64,000 bases of DNA, taken from positions 2,294,001 to 2,358,000 of the forward strand of contig CBDCCV010000001.1 of the NCBI GenBank assembly GCA_965215025.1, read 5' to 3'. This document shows positions 33,329 through 42,866 of this stretch, piece after piece; position 1 is the first letter of the stretch, and each line of letters starts with the position of its first letter. Source of the stretch: CBDCCV01 sp965215025 (GTDB taxonomy: Bacteria; Bacteroidota; Rhodothermia; Rhodothermales; Salinibacteraceae). The position numbers and the translations under genes are program-made. Below the pieces are notes generated by a model. It was given only the letters and a program-made list of their open reading frames with translations, was not told where the DNA came from and did not search any database.

Positions 33329-35215
33329 TTAGCTGCCGCGGAGGGCGCGGATGCGCGTGCGCGCGTCGGTGGCGAGGAGCGAGCCGGGGTACTCGCTCAG
33401 GAGGCGCGTGTAGGTTTTGAGCGCGGCCTCGGGGTTGCCCAGGCCGTTTTCTTGGATCTCGGCGGCGCGGAAGAGGCTCTGGTCGGCGAGGTGGCTCTGC
33501 GGGTACATGAGCGGGATCTCGGCAAAGGCGTTAAGGGCAGCCTCGGCCTGGCCTTTTCGCTGAAGGACCTCGGCGCGGAGGAAGCGCGCGTCGTCGGCCA
33601 AGGGGTCGGCGCCGTGGGTGGCCAGGAGCGAGTCCAGGATGGCGAGGGCCTCATCGGGGCGGTGCTGGCGCTGGCGCAGGCGGGCGGTGGCGTACTGCTT
33701 CACGGCGGCCTGCGTGGTGTCGCGGCTCTTGTTCTCGATCAGAAGGACTTTGAGCGCGATGGCGTCGTTGGCCGTGTCGGTGGAGGTGTTGGCGTTGATG
33801 GCCTGGGCGATGGTCAAGGCCGCGTCGAACTCGCCCTGGTAGAAGTGCAGCAAGGCCTGCTCGTAGCGGGCGCGGTCGGCGAGGTCGCCCGTGCGCAGGC
33901 GCTCGACGAGGCGGCCAAAGGCGAGGCGCGCGTCCTGGAGGCGCCCCTCGGCAAGGGCGATGCGGCCGAGGTCGTACGCGGCCTCGTCGGCGGCCTGCGT
34001 GCGCGGGTAGCGGCGGGCGACCTCTTGGAGCGTCTCTTTGGCCGCGCCCAAGTCCATGAACACGTCCTGCTCCAGCGCCCCGATGCGGCGGAGCACGTCC
34101 GGATACTCGGGGCGGTTGGGGTACTTCTTAAGAAACGCGCGGTACGTTTCGAGCGCCCTTTCGTAGTGCGGCGTTTGCTGGGAGGTGCCGCTGGCAGAGG
34201 TGGCGGTTTCGCCGGCGGCCTCGGCCCAGCGCTCGTGCATGATCCCCAGGCTGCGCAAGGCCTCCGGGGCGATGGCGGCGTCGGGATGGCGCTCCAGGAT
34301 CTCCTCGTAGGCGGAGAGGGCCGCGTCGTACGCGCCCGCATCGGCGGCCTGGCGGGCGAAGAGGAAGAGCGCGCGGCCCCCTTCGTCTTCGAGGCGGTCC
34401 ACGGCGCGGTACACGTCAAAGGCCTGGGCGTACTGCCCATCTTCCATGTAGAGCCACGCCATCAGCTCGCGGTAGGCGCGGTTGAGCGGCGCTCGGCGCA
34501 CGGCGCGCTGCGTGGCGGCGATGCTCTGGCGCCGCGCCTCCTCCTGCTCGACAAAGCGGCCGAGGCGACGGCGCACAAAGCCGAGGCGCCGTTCGTCTTC
34601 CTGCAAAAGCTCGAGGTACTCGCCGATGGCTGCTTCGTGCTGGCCGGTGAGGCTGTACAGGTAGGCCAGCTCGGTCTGGAACTGCGTCGAGTCGCCCAGC
34701 GCGGCGCGGCCCTTCTGGATCGTGGCGATGGCTTGGTCGAAAAGCCGCGCCTCCACGAGCGACTGGTAGACGAGCCGGTACGTGTTGGCGCTCTCGGGCG
34801 CGAGGGCGAGGGCTTCGTCCCAGGCGGCGAGCGCGGCGTCCTCGTCACCTTTGAGGTAGAGCAGATGCGCCTTCTCGGCGGCGAGGCCGGGCTGCGGCGC
34901 GCGCGCCTGACGTTTCTCTACAAGGGCGATGGCCTCGTCGTAGCGCTTTACGCTCACGTACGCTTCTTTAAGCCGCTCGTAAAAAGCGTGCGTCTCCGGA
35001 GAGGCGGCGTAGAGGTCTTCCAAAAGCGCAACGGCCTGGTCGAACTGCCCGGCGCGCAGGTACGCATCGGCGAGGCGGAAGCGCTTGACCTGGGCGCTGT
35101 CGGCCGGGAGGGCGCGCTGCGCGTGGGCGTCTGAGGGCGCGGCGGCTGTGCCGAGCGCCGCCATCAGCCCGGCAGCGAGAAAGAGGCAAAGGGCACGGCG
35201 TACGGGAAGGAGCAT
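33329..35215 (-). CDS. Exported TPR protein (tol-pal YbgF/BamD-like repeats)
   Basis: A 628-residue protein with a signal peptide (CLFLAAGLMAALGTAAA, cleavage near AHAQ) and TPR-like helices throughout: FRLADAYLRAGQFDQAVALL, ALETYRAFLKKYPNRPEYPD, AYDLGRIALAEGRLQDARLA and near the end LKTYTRLLSEYPGSLLA. The last repeats resemble the TPR_6 form seen in BamD and YbgF. It is likely a periplasmic scaffold. It ends 99 bp before the gene at 33230 begins, with a repeat in between. Confidence 0.85.
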   Translation of the reverse strand: MLLPVRRALCLFLAAGLMAALGTAAAPSDAHAQRALPADSAQVKRFRLADAYLRAGQFDQAVALLEDLYAASPETHAFYERLKEAYVSVKRYDEAIALVEKRQARAPQPGLAAEKAHLLYLKGDEDAALAAWDEALALAPESANTYRLVYQSLVEARLFDQAIATIQKGRAALGDSTQFQTELAYLYSLTGQHEAAIGEYLELLQEDERRLGFVRRRLGRFVEQEEARRQSIAATQRAVRRAPLNRAYRELMAWLYMEDGQYAQAFDVYRAVDRLEDEGGRALFLFARQAADAGAYDAALSAYEEILERHPDAAIAPEALRSLGIMHERWAEAAGETATSASGTSQQTPHYERALETYRAFLKKYPNRPEYPDVLRRIGALEQDVFMDLGAAKETLQEVARRYPRTQAADEAAYDLGRIALAEGRLQDARLAFGRLVERLRTGDLADRARYEQALLHFYQGEFDAALTIAQAINANTSTDTANDAIALKVLLIENKSRDTTQAAVKQYATARLRQRQHRPDEALAILDSLLATHGADPLADDARFLRAEVLQRKGQAEAALNAFAEIPLMYPQSHLADQSLFRAAEIQENGLGNPEAALKTYTRLLSEYPGSLLATDARTRIRALRGS

Positions 35216-35351
35216 GACGGCGGCAAAGAAACCGGCAGACGAGAGAGGCCTAGAAAAGAGGAACGCGGCAGTCTAACTATTGTAGGGAAACGCCCTAAGT
35301 TTCATGCCATCGCAGCGCAGGTGGCTTTCTTCCTTAAGCGAACGGCCCCCG

Positions 35352-36614
35352 ATGGCGCGACGACGGACAACGGACGACAGACGACCCGCACAAAAAACCG
35401 CCCCCCGTCGCCAGGCGTCCACGGCTGCGCAAGAGCCGCGCGGGCTGGTCGTCCTCGGCTCCACCGGCTCGATTGGGACGCAGACGCTCGACATCGTGCG
35501 CCTCTTCCCGGAGCGCTTCCGTGTCGCGGCGCTCACGGCCGGCTACAACGCCGATTTCTTGGCCGAGCAAGCGCGCGAGTTTTCGCCCGAATGCGTGGTG
35601 ATCGGCGCGTCAGAAAAGTACGCGGCGCTCAAGGAAAAGCTGGCCGGCACTAGCATCCGCGTGGTGCAGGGCGAAGATGGCCTCCTGGAAGCGGCTACGC
35701 TCGAAGGGGCCGATGTCGTCGTCGGCGCCATCATGGGCTTTGCCGGCCTCGCGCCCGTGGCCGCCGCGCTGCGCCAAGGCAAAACCGTGGCGCTGGCGAA
35801 CAAAGAAACGCTCGTCGCCGCCGGACAGCGCGTGCGCGATCTGCTCAGCAAACACGGCGGCACGCTCCTGCCCGTGGACAGCGAGCACTCGGCCATCTTC
35901 CAATGTCTCGCGGGCGAGGTCGCAGATCCGCTCTCCGCCGGCGATGCCATCGAGGAACTGATCCTGACGGCTTCGGGCGGCCCCTTCCGCACGCGCGACG
36001 CCTGCACCTTCGCCGAGATCACGCCCGACGAAGCGCTCGACCACCCCAACTGGACGATGGGCGCGAAGATCACCATCGACTCGGCTACGCTGATGAACAA
36101 AGGGCTGGAGGTGATCGAGGCGCGCTGGCTCTTCGACGTGCCTCAGGAGAAGATCCGCGTCCTGGTCCATCCGCAGTCCGTCATCCACTCGATGGTGGCG
36201 TTCCCGGACGGGGCCACGGTGGCGCAGCTGGGCGTGCCGGACATGAAGGTGCCCATCCAGTACGCGCTCTCCTACCCGGCGCGCTGGCCCGCCCCGCACG
36301 AGCGGCTGGACTGGACCAGCCTGGACCGCCTCGACTTCGCCCCGCCCGATCTGGAGAAGTTTCCGTGCCTGCGGCTGGCCTTCGACGCGCTCGCAGCCGG
36401 CGGCACGGCGCCCGCCGTCTTGAACGCGGCCAACGAGGCGGCCGTCGCTCTTTTTCTGGAAGAGAAGATTGGCTTCACGGACATCCCGCGCCGCATCGAA
36501 CGGGCGCTCGAAAAGCTGGCCTCGCCCGAGGCGCCGGCGCTGGACGACCTGCCCGAGGTGGACCGCGCCGCGCGCCGCCTCGCTGAGGAACCCCGCCCCG
36601 CAACGGCTAATTGA
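35352..36614 (+). CDS. dxr: 1-deoxy-D-xylulose 5-phosphate reductoisomerase
   Basis: A 420-residue enzyme making MEP in isoprenoid synthesis. GLVVLGSTGSIGTQTLDIV binds NADPH. ALANKETLVAAG, PVDSEHSAIFQCL, ILTASGGPFR and TMGAKITIDSATLMNKGLEV hold metal and substrate residues. Everything before residue 30 is unlike the family: RRRTTDDRRP is translated from a GACGACGGAC-type repeat. Only ATG 35352 or 35304 is available in frame, so the true start may be non-standard. RseP and UppS follow. Confidence 0.93.
   Translation: MARRRTTDDRRPAQKTAPRRQASTAAQEPRGLVVLGSTGSIGTQTLDIVRLFPERFRVAALTAGYNADFLAEQAREFSPECVVIGASEKYAALKEKLAGTSIRVVQGEDGLLEAATLEGADVVVGAIMGFAGLAPVAAALRQGKTVALANKETLVAAGQRVRDLLSKHGGTLLPVDSEHSAIFQCLAGEVADPLSAGDAIEELILTASGGPFRTRDACTFAEITPDEALDHPNWTMGAKITIDSATLMNKGLEVIEARWLFDVPQEKIRVLVHPQSVIHSMVAFPDGATVAQLGVPDMKVPIQYALSYPARWPAPHERLDWTSLDRLDFAPPDLEKFPCLRLAFDALAAGGTAPAVLNAANEAAVALFLEEKIGFTDIPRRIERALEKLASPEAPALDDLPEVDRAARRLAEEPRPATAN
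35358..35393. repeat. GACGACGGAC-type repeat inside the dxr leader
   Basis: CGACGACGGACAACGGACG and ACAGACGACCCG occur in tandem at the 5' end of dxr. The same words occur at about 39270, 42026 and 48757. Confidence 0.6.
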
Positions 36615-36630
36615 AACCGCGCACTTCTCC

Positions 36631-36716
36631 GGTGTTCAGGTTTCTGCGTGTTCGGGCGTCTGGGCATGAAGCTTGAGCGCGCGAGCACCTGAACATCTTA
36701 AAGACTACCTGAAACT
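36631..36716. repeat. Intergenic inverted repeat, GTTCAGGT-type arms
   Basis: Left arm GGTGTTCAGGTTTCTGCGTG (36631 on), right arm GAGCACCTGAACATC and GACTACCTGAAAC (36683-36715). It lies between dxr and rseP. Confidence 0.6.
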
Positions 36717-36725
36717 TTCCTTGGC

Positions 36726-38183
36726 ATGGAGCTGCTGCTCGACATCGCATCCTACGTCTTCTGGGTGCTCCTGGCGATTACCATCCTCGTCTTCGTCCAC
36801 GAGATGGGCCACTTCCTCACAGCCAAGATGTTCGGGATGCGCGTGGACCGCTTCTCGATTGGCTTCCCGCCCATTATCGCTGGGAAGAAGATAGGAGAGA
36901 CGGAGTACGTCATCGGGGCCACGCCGCTGGGCGGGTACGTCAAGATCGCCGGGATGATCGACGAGAGCCTCGACACGGGCGCCATGGGCGAGGAGCCGCA
37001 GCCGCACGAGTACCGCGCCAAGCCCGTCTGGCAGCGCATCGTGGTGATCACGGCCGGGGTCGTCTTCAACGTGATCCTGGCCGCCGTGATCTTTACCGGC
37101 CTTAAGTGGGCGTACGGCGAGCAGTACGTGCCGGCCGAGAACGTCAAAGAGGTCTACGTCTCCGACGGCTCCATCGCCCACGAGATGGGCCTGCGCACGG
37201 GCGACCGGATCGTGGCCGTGAGCGGGCGGCCCCTCGAACGGTTCAGCGACTACATGAACCCGACGGCGCTCCTGGCCGATTCGCTCACCATCACCGTCGA
37301 GCGCGCTGGACAGCAGAAGACCTTCGCCGGCCCGGACGACATCATGACGCAGCTCACGCGCGCCGAGGAGAGGGGTTTTGGCATCTCGCCCGAGCCGGCC
37401 GTGATCGGCGGCGTGGTCGAGGGCACGCCCGCCGACTCGATTGGCCTGCAGGCCGGCGACCGCATCGTGGCTGTGAACGGCGAAAAGGTCCAGTTCTGGG
37501 GCGCGCTCACCGATGCCATCCAGCGCACCGAGGGCCGCCCCTTTACGCTCCGCTGGCGCCGCCCGGACTCGCTCGTCGCCGAAGACGCCCCAGCGCCCGC
37601 CGCTCGCGCCGTAGGCGACGCCGACGCGCTGCCCGCGCTCGCAGGCGGCATCGAGGAAGGGCGCATCTACCAGGCGCGCGTCCGCCCCGAGCGCGACGAC
37701 GAGGGCGACCGCTACGTGCTGGGCATCTACGACATCTTCGCCACGCCGGCGCTCTTAGAGCAGGAGTTCGGCGTGCGCTCGGAGACGTACAGCCTGCCGG
37801 GCGCCGTGAACGCGGGCCTGGAGCAGACCTGGGAAACGACCGTGGGCATCGCCGAGAGCCTGCGCCGCGTCTTCACCGGGCGCGACAACTTCCGCGAGAA
37901 CGTGGGCGGCCCCGTCGCCATCGCCAAGGTGACGAAAGAGGCGGCCGAGCGGGGCGCGCGCTTTTTCTGGCGCATCGTGGCGTTCCTCTCGATCACGCTT
38001 GCCATCATGAACATCCTGCCGATCCCGGCTTTGGACGGCGGCCACCTCATGTTCCTCATCTACGAGGGCATCACGCGGCGCGAGCCGTCGGCGCGCGTGC
38101 GCTTGGCCTTGCAGCAGATCGGCATGGTGGTGCTTCTGGTGTTCATGGCGTTCGTCATCTTCAACGACATCCTGCGGTGGTAG
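36726..38183 (+). CDS. rseP: RIP metalloprotease RseP (site-2 protease)
   Basis: A 485-residue inner-membrane zinc protease. The HEMGH motif at 25-29 is in the first helix. The second active-site motif NILPIPALDGGH starts at residue 429. Two PDZ-like regions lie between (SDGSIAHEMGLRTGDRIVAV and VVEGTPADSIGLQAGDRIVA). RseP cleaves anti-sigma factors in envelope stress and clears signal peptides. About 60 residues with PAPAARAVGDADALPAL form a linker longer than usual. Position between dxr and uppS is a common cell-envelope arrangement. Confidence 0.95.
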   Translation: MELLLDIASYVFWVLLAITILVFVHEMGHFLTAKMFGMRVDRFSIGFPPIIAGKKIGETEYVIGATPLGGYVKIAGMIDESLDTGAMGEEPQPHEYRAKPVWQRIVVITAGVVFNVILAAVIFTGLKWAYGEQYVPAENVKEVYVSDGSIAHEMGLRTGDRIVAVSGRPLERFSDYMNPTALLADSLTITVERAGQQKTFAGPDDIMTQLTRAEERGFGISPEPAVIGGVVEGTPADSIGLQAGDRIVAVNGEKVQFWGALTDAIQRTEGRPFTLRWRRPDSLVAEDAPAPAARAVGDADALPALAGGIEEGRIYQARVRPERDDEGDRYVLGIYDIFATPALLEQEFGVRSETYSLPGAVNAGLEQTWETTVGIAESLRRVFTGRDNFRENVGGPVAIAKVTKEAAERGARFFWRIVAFLSITLAIMNILPIPALDGGHLMFLIYEGITRREPSARVRLALQQIGMVVLLVFMAFVIFNDILRW

Positions 38184-38206
38184 CGGGTTGCGTGTGGGTG
38201 GCTGTC

Positions 38207-38288
38207 GTCATCCTGAGCTGCAGGCGAGGGATCTCCCACGTCGCAGCATTTCCGAGCGTAGGAGATCCTTCACTCCGCCCAGGATGAC
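38207..38288. repeat. Inverted repeat, GTCATCCTGAG...CAGGATGAC type
   Basis: Left end GTCATCCTGAGCTGCAGGCG with GGGATCTCCC, right end GGAGATCCTTCAC and CCCAGGATGAC (to 38288). An imperfect long hairpin of a type I recall as widespread intergenic repeats. It lies between rseP and the uppS promoter. Confidence 0.7.
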
Positions 38289-38374
38289 GCGAAGGTGCTC
38301 GCTGCCGCATTCCGGGGCGTGCGTTATTTCGATGAAATTCGCCCCCCGCACGCCCCTGTCCCCACTCCTGGAGA

Positions 38375-38405
38375 TTGACGTTCGCGCGGCACGGCGCTAC
38401 TTTTG
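38375..38405 (+). promoter_or_regulatory. Bacteroidota-type promoter of uppS-bamA
   Basis: TTG (38375-38377), a 20-nt spacer, then TACTTTTG (38398-38405), matching TTG-N19-21-TAnnTTTG. The upstream box extends to TTGACG. The uppS GTG start lies 47 bp further on. Confidence 0.65.
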
Positions 38406-38452
38406 CAGCAAGCCTCCACTCTTATTTGTTGCAGATAAGGTAGATAAAAGAC

Positions 38453-39229
38453 GTGCCGACGACGATTACCGGAAAGGCGCAGACGGCCGAGGATGCGGCG
38501 CTCCAGGCGGCGCTTAAGCGGCGCGGGGCGCTGCCTGAGCACATCGCCATCATCATGGATGGGAACGGACGCTGGGCCAGCGCGCAGGGCAAGCGCCGCG
38601 CGTTCGGTCACAAGGAAGGCGTGGCCTCCGTGCGCGACGTCACCGAGGCGTGCGCGCAGCTTGGCGTGGAGTACCTCACGCTTTACACCTTCTCGACGGA
38701 GAACTGGATGCGGCCCTCGTGGGAGGTGAACGCCCTGATGGAGCTGCTCATCCACACGATCCGCCGCGAGCGCGCCACGCTCTTAGAGAACGACGTGCGC
38801 CTGAAAGCCATCGGCGACCTCACGGAGCTGCCCGCCGCGTGCCGCCGCGAGCTGGAACTGACGTGTGAGGAGACAGCCACGAACACAGGCCTCACGCTCA
38901 ACCTGGCGCTTTCGTACAGCGGGCGCTGGGACATCGTCGAGGCCGCGCGCGCGCTGGCACGCCGCGTGCAAGAGGGCACGCTCGACCCCGAGGCCATCGA
39001 CGAGGCGCTCTTCGCCCGCGCGCTCACCACCGCCGAGGTGCCCGATCCCGACCTCCTTATCCGCACAGGCGGCGAGCAGCGGCTCTCCAACTTCCTGCTC
39101 TGGGAGGTGGCCTACACCGAGCTTTTCGTGACCGAGGCGTTCTGGCCGGCGTTCCGGCGGCGCGCGCTCTACGCCGCCATCGAAAGCTTCCAGGACCGCG
39201 ACCGCCGCTTCGGGCGCGTCGAGGCGTGA
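38453..39229 (+). CDS. uppS: Undecaprenyl diphosphate synthase
   Basis: A 258-residue cis-prenyltransferase making the C55 carrier lipid for peptidoglycan and surface polysaccharides. HIAIIMDGNGRWA with catalytic Asp 36, TLYTFSTENWMRP, and the C-terminal PDLLIRTGGEQRLSNFLLWE are the family motifs. The start is GTG 38453, which keeps a 20-residue polar leader; no ATG comes before the motif at residue 36 in a better place. It is probably co-transcribed with bamA. Confidence 0.95.
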   Translation: MPTTITGKAQTAEDAALQAALKRRGALPEHIAIIMDGNGRWASAQGKRRAFGHKEGVASVRDVTEACAQLGVEYLTLYTFSTENWMRPSWEVNALMELLIHTIRRERATLLENDVRLKAIGDLTELPAACRRELELTCEETATNTGLTLNLALSYSGRWDIVEAARALARRVQEGTLDPEAIDEALFARALTTAEVPDPDLLIRTGGEQRLSNFLLWEVAYTELFVTEAFWPAFRRRALYAAIESFQDRDRRFGRVEA

Positions 39230-39267
39230 CGCGCCGGGCGAGTGGTGAGAGGTGAACGGCGAATGGG

Positions 39268-39328
39268 AGACGACGGACGACGCTCAGCCGCCTGAGGTCG
39301 TCATCGGTCGTCCTCCGTCGGTCGTCGC
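39268..39328. repeat. Intergenic inverted repeat, GACGACGGAC-type arms
   Basis: Left arm GAGACGACGGACGACGC (39268 on), right arm GTCGTCATCGGTCGTCC and GTCGGTCGTCG (39297-39328). It lies between uppS and bamA. Confidence 0.65.
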
Positions 39329-39428
39329 ATCCCAAACGCGGCCCCTGCCGAAACCGGATCGTTACGCGCCGGTTAAGCACGGTGCACTTCTCTTCCCCGC
39401 AACGGCTTTTCACGTCCCCGCTTTCCCC

Positions 39429-42011
39429 ATGCCGCTCCGATCTGCACTTCTCCTTTTAGCGGCGGCGCTTTTGTGGCCGTCGGCTCCGGCGATGGCGCAG
39501 GTGGCCGCGCGCCCCGCGCTTGATCGCACGCCCGCGCAGGCGACGGCCGCCCGCCGCCCCGCGCCGCCGGCCACGTACGTCATCAAAGGCGTGCGCGTGG
39601 AGGGCGTCGAGGGGGAGAACATGCAGCGCTACGTCCGCCGCACGAGCGGGCTGGAAGAGGGGCAGGAGGTGACCATCCCCGGCGGGCAATCCCTGGCCGA
39701 GGCCGTGCGCGCGCTCTACGACTCGGGCGTCTTCTCGGACGTGACGATCATGGAGAGCCGCACGGCAGCCGAAGACGGCGGCGCGCCGGGCGTGGTGCTC
39801 ACCATCAAGGTGCAGCCCGAGCCGGGCCTGGCCGAGTACACGTTCCGTGGCATCCGCAAAAAGCACCGCGACGATCTCAAAAAGGCCGTGCCGCTTTTGG
39901 CTGGGCGGCCCGCGCGCCCGAGCCAGATCGCCCGCGCCGAGGACGTGATCGAGAACTTCTACAAAGAAAAGGGCTACCTCTTGACCGAGGTGGACGTGGT
40001 GCGCGAAGAGGTGGGCGAGGACGAGATCGCCCTGACGTTCAACGTGGACCGCGGCGAGAAGGTGGAGGTCGAGGACATCAGCTTCGAGGGCAACGCGGCG
40101 TTCTCGGACCGGAAGCTGCGTGGGCAGCTCGAGAACACGAAAGAGGACCGCTGGTGGCGCTTCTGGAAGGGCGAGGCATACAAGGAGAACGAGTACGAGG
40201 AGGACCTCGAAAACGTCATCGCCTACTACCGCGAAAAGGGCTACTACGACGCCCGCATCGTGCGCGACTCGGTGTACCTCGTCTCCGACGACGGCGTGGG
40301 CATCGACGTCCGCGTGGAGGAGGGCGATCAGTACCACATCCGCAACGTCACGTGGGAGGGCAACACGGTGTACCCGGACCGCGTCTTGACGCAGTCGCTC
40401 GGCTTCGAGAAAGGCGACGTGTTCAACACCAAGAAGCTCGACCAAAACTTGCGTGGTCCATCCCGCCGTTCGAGCGATGTGTCGAGCCTGTACCTCAACC
40501 GCGGCTATCTGCAGTTCGACGTGCGGCCCGAGATCCGCGCCGTGGGGGGCGACTCGCTCGACCTCGTCTTCGACGTCAGCGAGGGCGAGGTTTACGAGGT
40601 GGGCACGATCAACATCGCCGGCAACACGAAGACGAAAGAGCACGTCATCCGCCGCGAGCTGTACACCGTGCCGGGGCAGACGTTTAGCCGGCAGGACATC
40701 CAGGAGTCCATCCGCCGCTTGCAGCAGCTAAGCTATTTCAGCCAGGAGTCCTTGGTCGCCGGGCCGGGCATCAGCGTGGATGACGAGCGCAAGAAGGTGG
40801 ACTTGACGTACACTGTCGAGGAGGTAGGCAGCGACCAGCTTGAGCTTTCGGGCACGTACGGCGGCTACGGCATCGTCTTGCAGCTGCGCTTCTCGTTCAA
40901 CAACTTCTCGATCCAAAATATCTTCAACTGGGACGCCTACAAGCCGCTCCCGGCTGGGGATGGGCAGAAGCTCTCCGTCGGCATTCAGACGAACGGGCGC
41001 TTCTACCAGAACTTCTCGCTCTCGTTTACGGAGCCGTGGTTCCGCGGGCGGCCCACACCCATTGGCGGCTCGGCCTCGTTCTCGCGCATCAGCCGCCTGC
41101 GCGGCCCCTTCGGCCGGACGAGCGACAACGACGACGGCTTCCTGACGCAGCTCTCGACGCGCTTTTTCTACCAGCAGCGCCTGAAGTGGCCGGACGATAA
41201 GTTTACGGCGTCCTCGGCGGTCGGCTACCGCTTTTACAACAACCAGGGCCTCTATGACAGCCGCATCCGCCCGGACGGCATCTCGCAGGAGGTCACCTTC
41301 GAGCAGGGGTTCGAGCGCAACTCCCTGAACAACCCGCTTTTCCCCTCGAACGGGTCGAAGGCGAGCCTCACGCTCGAACTCGCTCCGCCGATTGACCGCG
41401 CCTTTGGCGTCAACGACGCGGACGACCGCCAGTTTATCCAGTACCATAAGTGGCGTTTTCAGACGAGCTGGAACGCGCCGCTCTCGGAGAAAATCTCTCT
41501 CAACGTCAGCACCGACTACGGCTACATCGGCTCGCTGACGGGCGAGGAGGTGCAGTTCGAGCGCTTCGAGGTGGGCGGCTCGCCGTTCGACTACAACGGC
41601 TTTAGCGGCTTCGGCGCCGACCCGGTGTTCACGCGCGGCTACCCGGCCCGCTCCATCGGCCCGCGCCAGACGCTCCGGCCCGGCGAGGCGCCCACGCCCA
41701 TCGGCGGGCGCATCCTGAACAAGTACTCGTCGGAGGTCCGGTGGCTGGCCGTGCAGTCGCAGCAGCTCCAGGCGCAGCCGTACCTCTTCCTCGACGCGGC
41801 CAACACGTGGCGCGACTTCGACTCGTTCAGCCCGGCCAACCTGTACCGCTCTGCCGGCGTGGGGGCGCGCCTCTTCCTGCCCATCGTGGGCCTGATCGAG
41901 ATCAGCTACGGGTACAACTTCGACCGCTACCAGGACCTCGACCGCACCGGCGTCTTGGCGCCGCGCGACTGGACGTTCCAGTTCACGCTCGGCCAGGGCT
42001 TCGGACAGTAG
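39429..42011 (+). CDS. bamA: Outer membrane protein assembly factor BamA
   Basis: An 860-residue Omp85 protein. ATG 39429 gives a signal peptide ending in PAMAQ. Several POTRA domains follow, for example VVLTIKVQPEPGLAEYTFRG, KVEVEDISFEGNAAFSDRKL and YEVGTINIAGNTKTKEHVIR. The barrel carries TRGYP near residue 737, like the VRGF/Y motif, and ends in QFTLGQGFGQ. It folds outer membrane proteins. The longer frame from 39252 passes through the intergenic repeat and is not used. Two chaperone genes follow. Confidence 0.96.
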   Translation: MPLRSALLLLAAALLWPSAPAMAQVAARPALDRTPAQATAARRPAPPATYVIKGVRVEGVEGENMQRYVRRTSGLEEGQEVTIPGGQSLAEAVRALYDSGVFSDVTIMESRTAAEDGGAPGVVLTIKVQPEPGLAEYTFRGIRKKHRDDLKKAVPLLAGRPARPSQIARAEDVIENFYKEKGYLLTEVDVVREEVGEDEIALTFNVDRGEKVEVEDISFEGNAAFSDRKLRGQLENTKEDRWWRFWKGEAYKENEYEEDLENVIAYYREKGYYDARIVRDSVYLVSDDGVGIDVRVEEGDQYHIRNVTWEGNTVYPDRVLTQSLGFEKGDVFNTKKLDQNLRGPSRRSSDVSSLYLNRGYLQFDVRPEIRAVGGDSLDLVFDVSEGEVYEVGTINIAGNTKTKEHVIRRELYTVPGQTFSRQDIQESIRRLQQLSYFSQESLVAGPGISVDDERKKVDLTYTVEEVGSDQLELSGTYGGYGIVLQLRFSFNNFSIQNIFNWDAYKPLPAGDGQKLSVGIQTNGRFYQNFSLSFTEPWFRGRPTPIGGSASFSRISRLRGPFGRTSDNDDGFLTQLSTRFFYQQRLKWPDDKFTASSAVGYRFYNNQGLYDSRIRPDGISQEVTFEQGFERNSLNNPLFPSNGSKASLTLELAPPIDRAFGVNDADDRQFIQYHKWRFQTSWNAPLSEKISLNVSTDYGYIGSLTGEEVQFERFEVGGSPFDYNGFSGFGADPVFTRGYPARSIGPRQTLRPGEAPTPIGGRILNKYSSEVRWLAVQSQQLQAQPYLFLDAANTWRDFDSFSPANLYRSAGVGARLFLPIVGLIEISYGYNFDRYQDLDRTGVLAPRDWTFQFTLGQGFGQ

Positions 42012-42025
42012 CCGCCGCTTCGCGG

Positions 42026-42126
42026 GACGACGGACGAAAGACGACCGACGACCAAACACAATGCGTAGGCTTGAGGGGTCGTCCATCGTTTTTCCCCGCA
42101 GGGTGGGGCAAGCTGTCCGTCGTCGA
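42026..42126. repeat. Intergenic inverted repeat, GACGACGGACGAAAGACG arms
   Basis: Left arm GACGACGGACGAAAGACGAC (42026 on), right arm GGGTCGTCCATCG (42077 on) and GTCCGTCGTCG (42116-42126). It lies between bamA and the first ompH. Confidence 0.65.
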
Positions 42127-42170
42127 ACGCGCCGAAGCGGGTGTTCACTATGATAGACGATCAGGAGAAG

Positions 42171-42728
42171 ATGACGTGCCGTCTCGCTCTTTTCGCTGCG
42201 CTGCTCGTGGCAGCGGGCCTTCTTGCTGCGCCGCCCGTCCACGCGCAGCAGAAGGTGGGCTACGTGGACTCGGACGAGATCCTGCGCCGCACGCCCGAGT
42301 ACGCCACCGTGGAGCAGCAGGTGGGCCGCCTCGCCGAGCAGTGGGAAAGCGAGCTGCGCCAGGAGGAGCGCGCCCTCGAAGAGCTGCGCGTCGAGTACCA
42401 GGCCCGCGAACTGCTCTACACCGACGAGGAGCGCCGCGCGAAAGAGGAGGAAATCGCCCGCGCCGAAGAGGACATCGAACGCCTCGAGCAGGAGTACTTC
42501 GGTCCCGAGGGCAAGCTCTACACCGAAGAGGAGCGGCTCCTGCGGCCCGTCCAGGAGCGCGTCCTCACCGCCATCGAAGAGGTGGCGCGGGCAGAGGGGT
42601 ACGACTACGTGCTTGACCAGAGCGGCGCGCTCGTCTTTCTCTTCGCCCGCGAGCAGTACGACCTCACCGCCGACGTGCTCGAAGAACTTGGCATCGATGT
42701 TGGACAGCAAAGCCGCAGCGGGGAATAA
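42171..42728 (+). CDS. OmpH/Skp-family periplasmic chaperone 1
   Basis: A 185-residue protein with signal peptide MTCRLALFAALLVAAGLL and cleavage near VHAQ. The mature protein begins QKVGYVDSDEILRRTPEY and has a long coiled coil (about 45-135) that forms the tentacles of the Skp trimer. It delivers outer membrane proteins to BamA. An AGGAG Shine-Dalgarno 3 bp before ATG 42171 supports this start. YDYVLDQSGALVFLF is the usual core strand. Confidence 0.9.
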   Translation: MTCRLALFAALLVAAGLLAAPPVHAQQKVGYVDSDEILRRTPEYATVEQQVGRLAEQWESELRQEERALEELRVEYQARELLYTDEERRAKEEEIARAEEDIERLEQEYFGPEGKLYTEEERLLRPVQERVLTAIEEVARAEGYDYVLDQSGALVFLFAREQYDLTADVLEELGIDVGQQSRSGE

Positions 42729-42866
42729 GGCCGTTCTCGCACGCTCCGGCTGCGCGCTTGCCTCGTGAACTCGTATTCACCGAACCGCGCGCCGCTTCCG
42801 GCATACACGCCTTGCACACGGCCTCACCGCTCCAACACAGGCATGACCACTATCCAACCCATCGAC

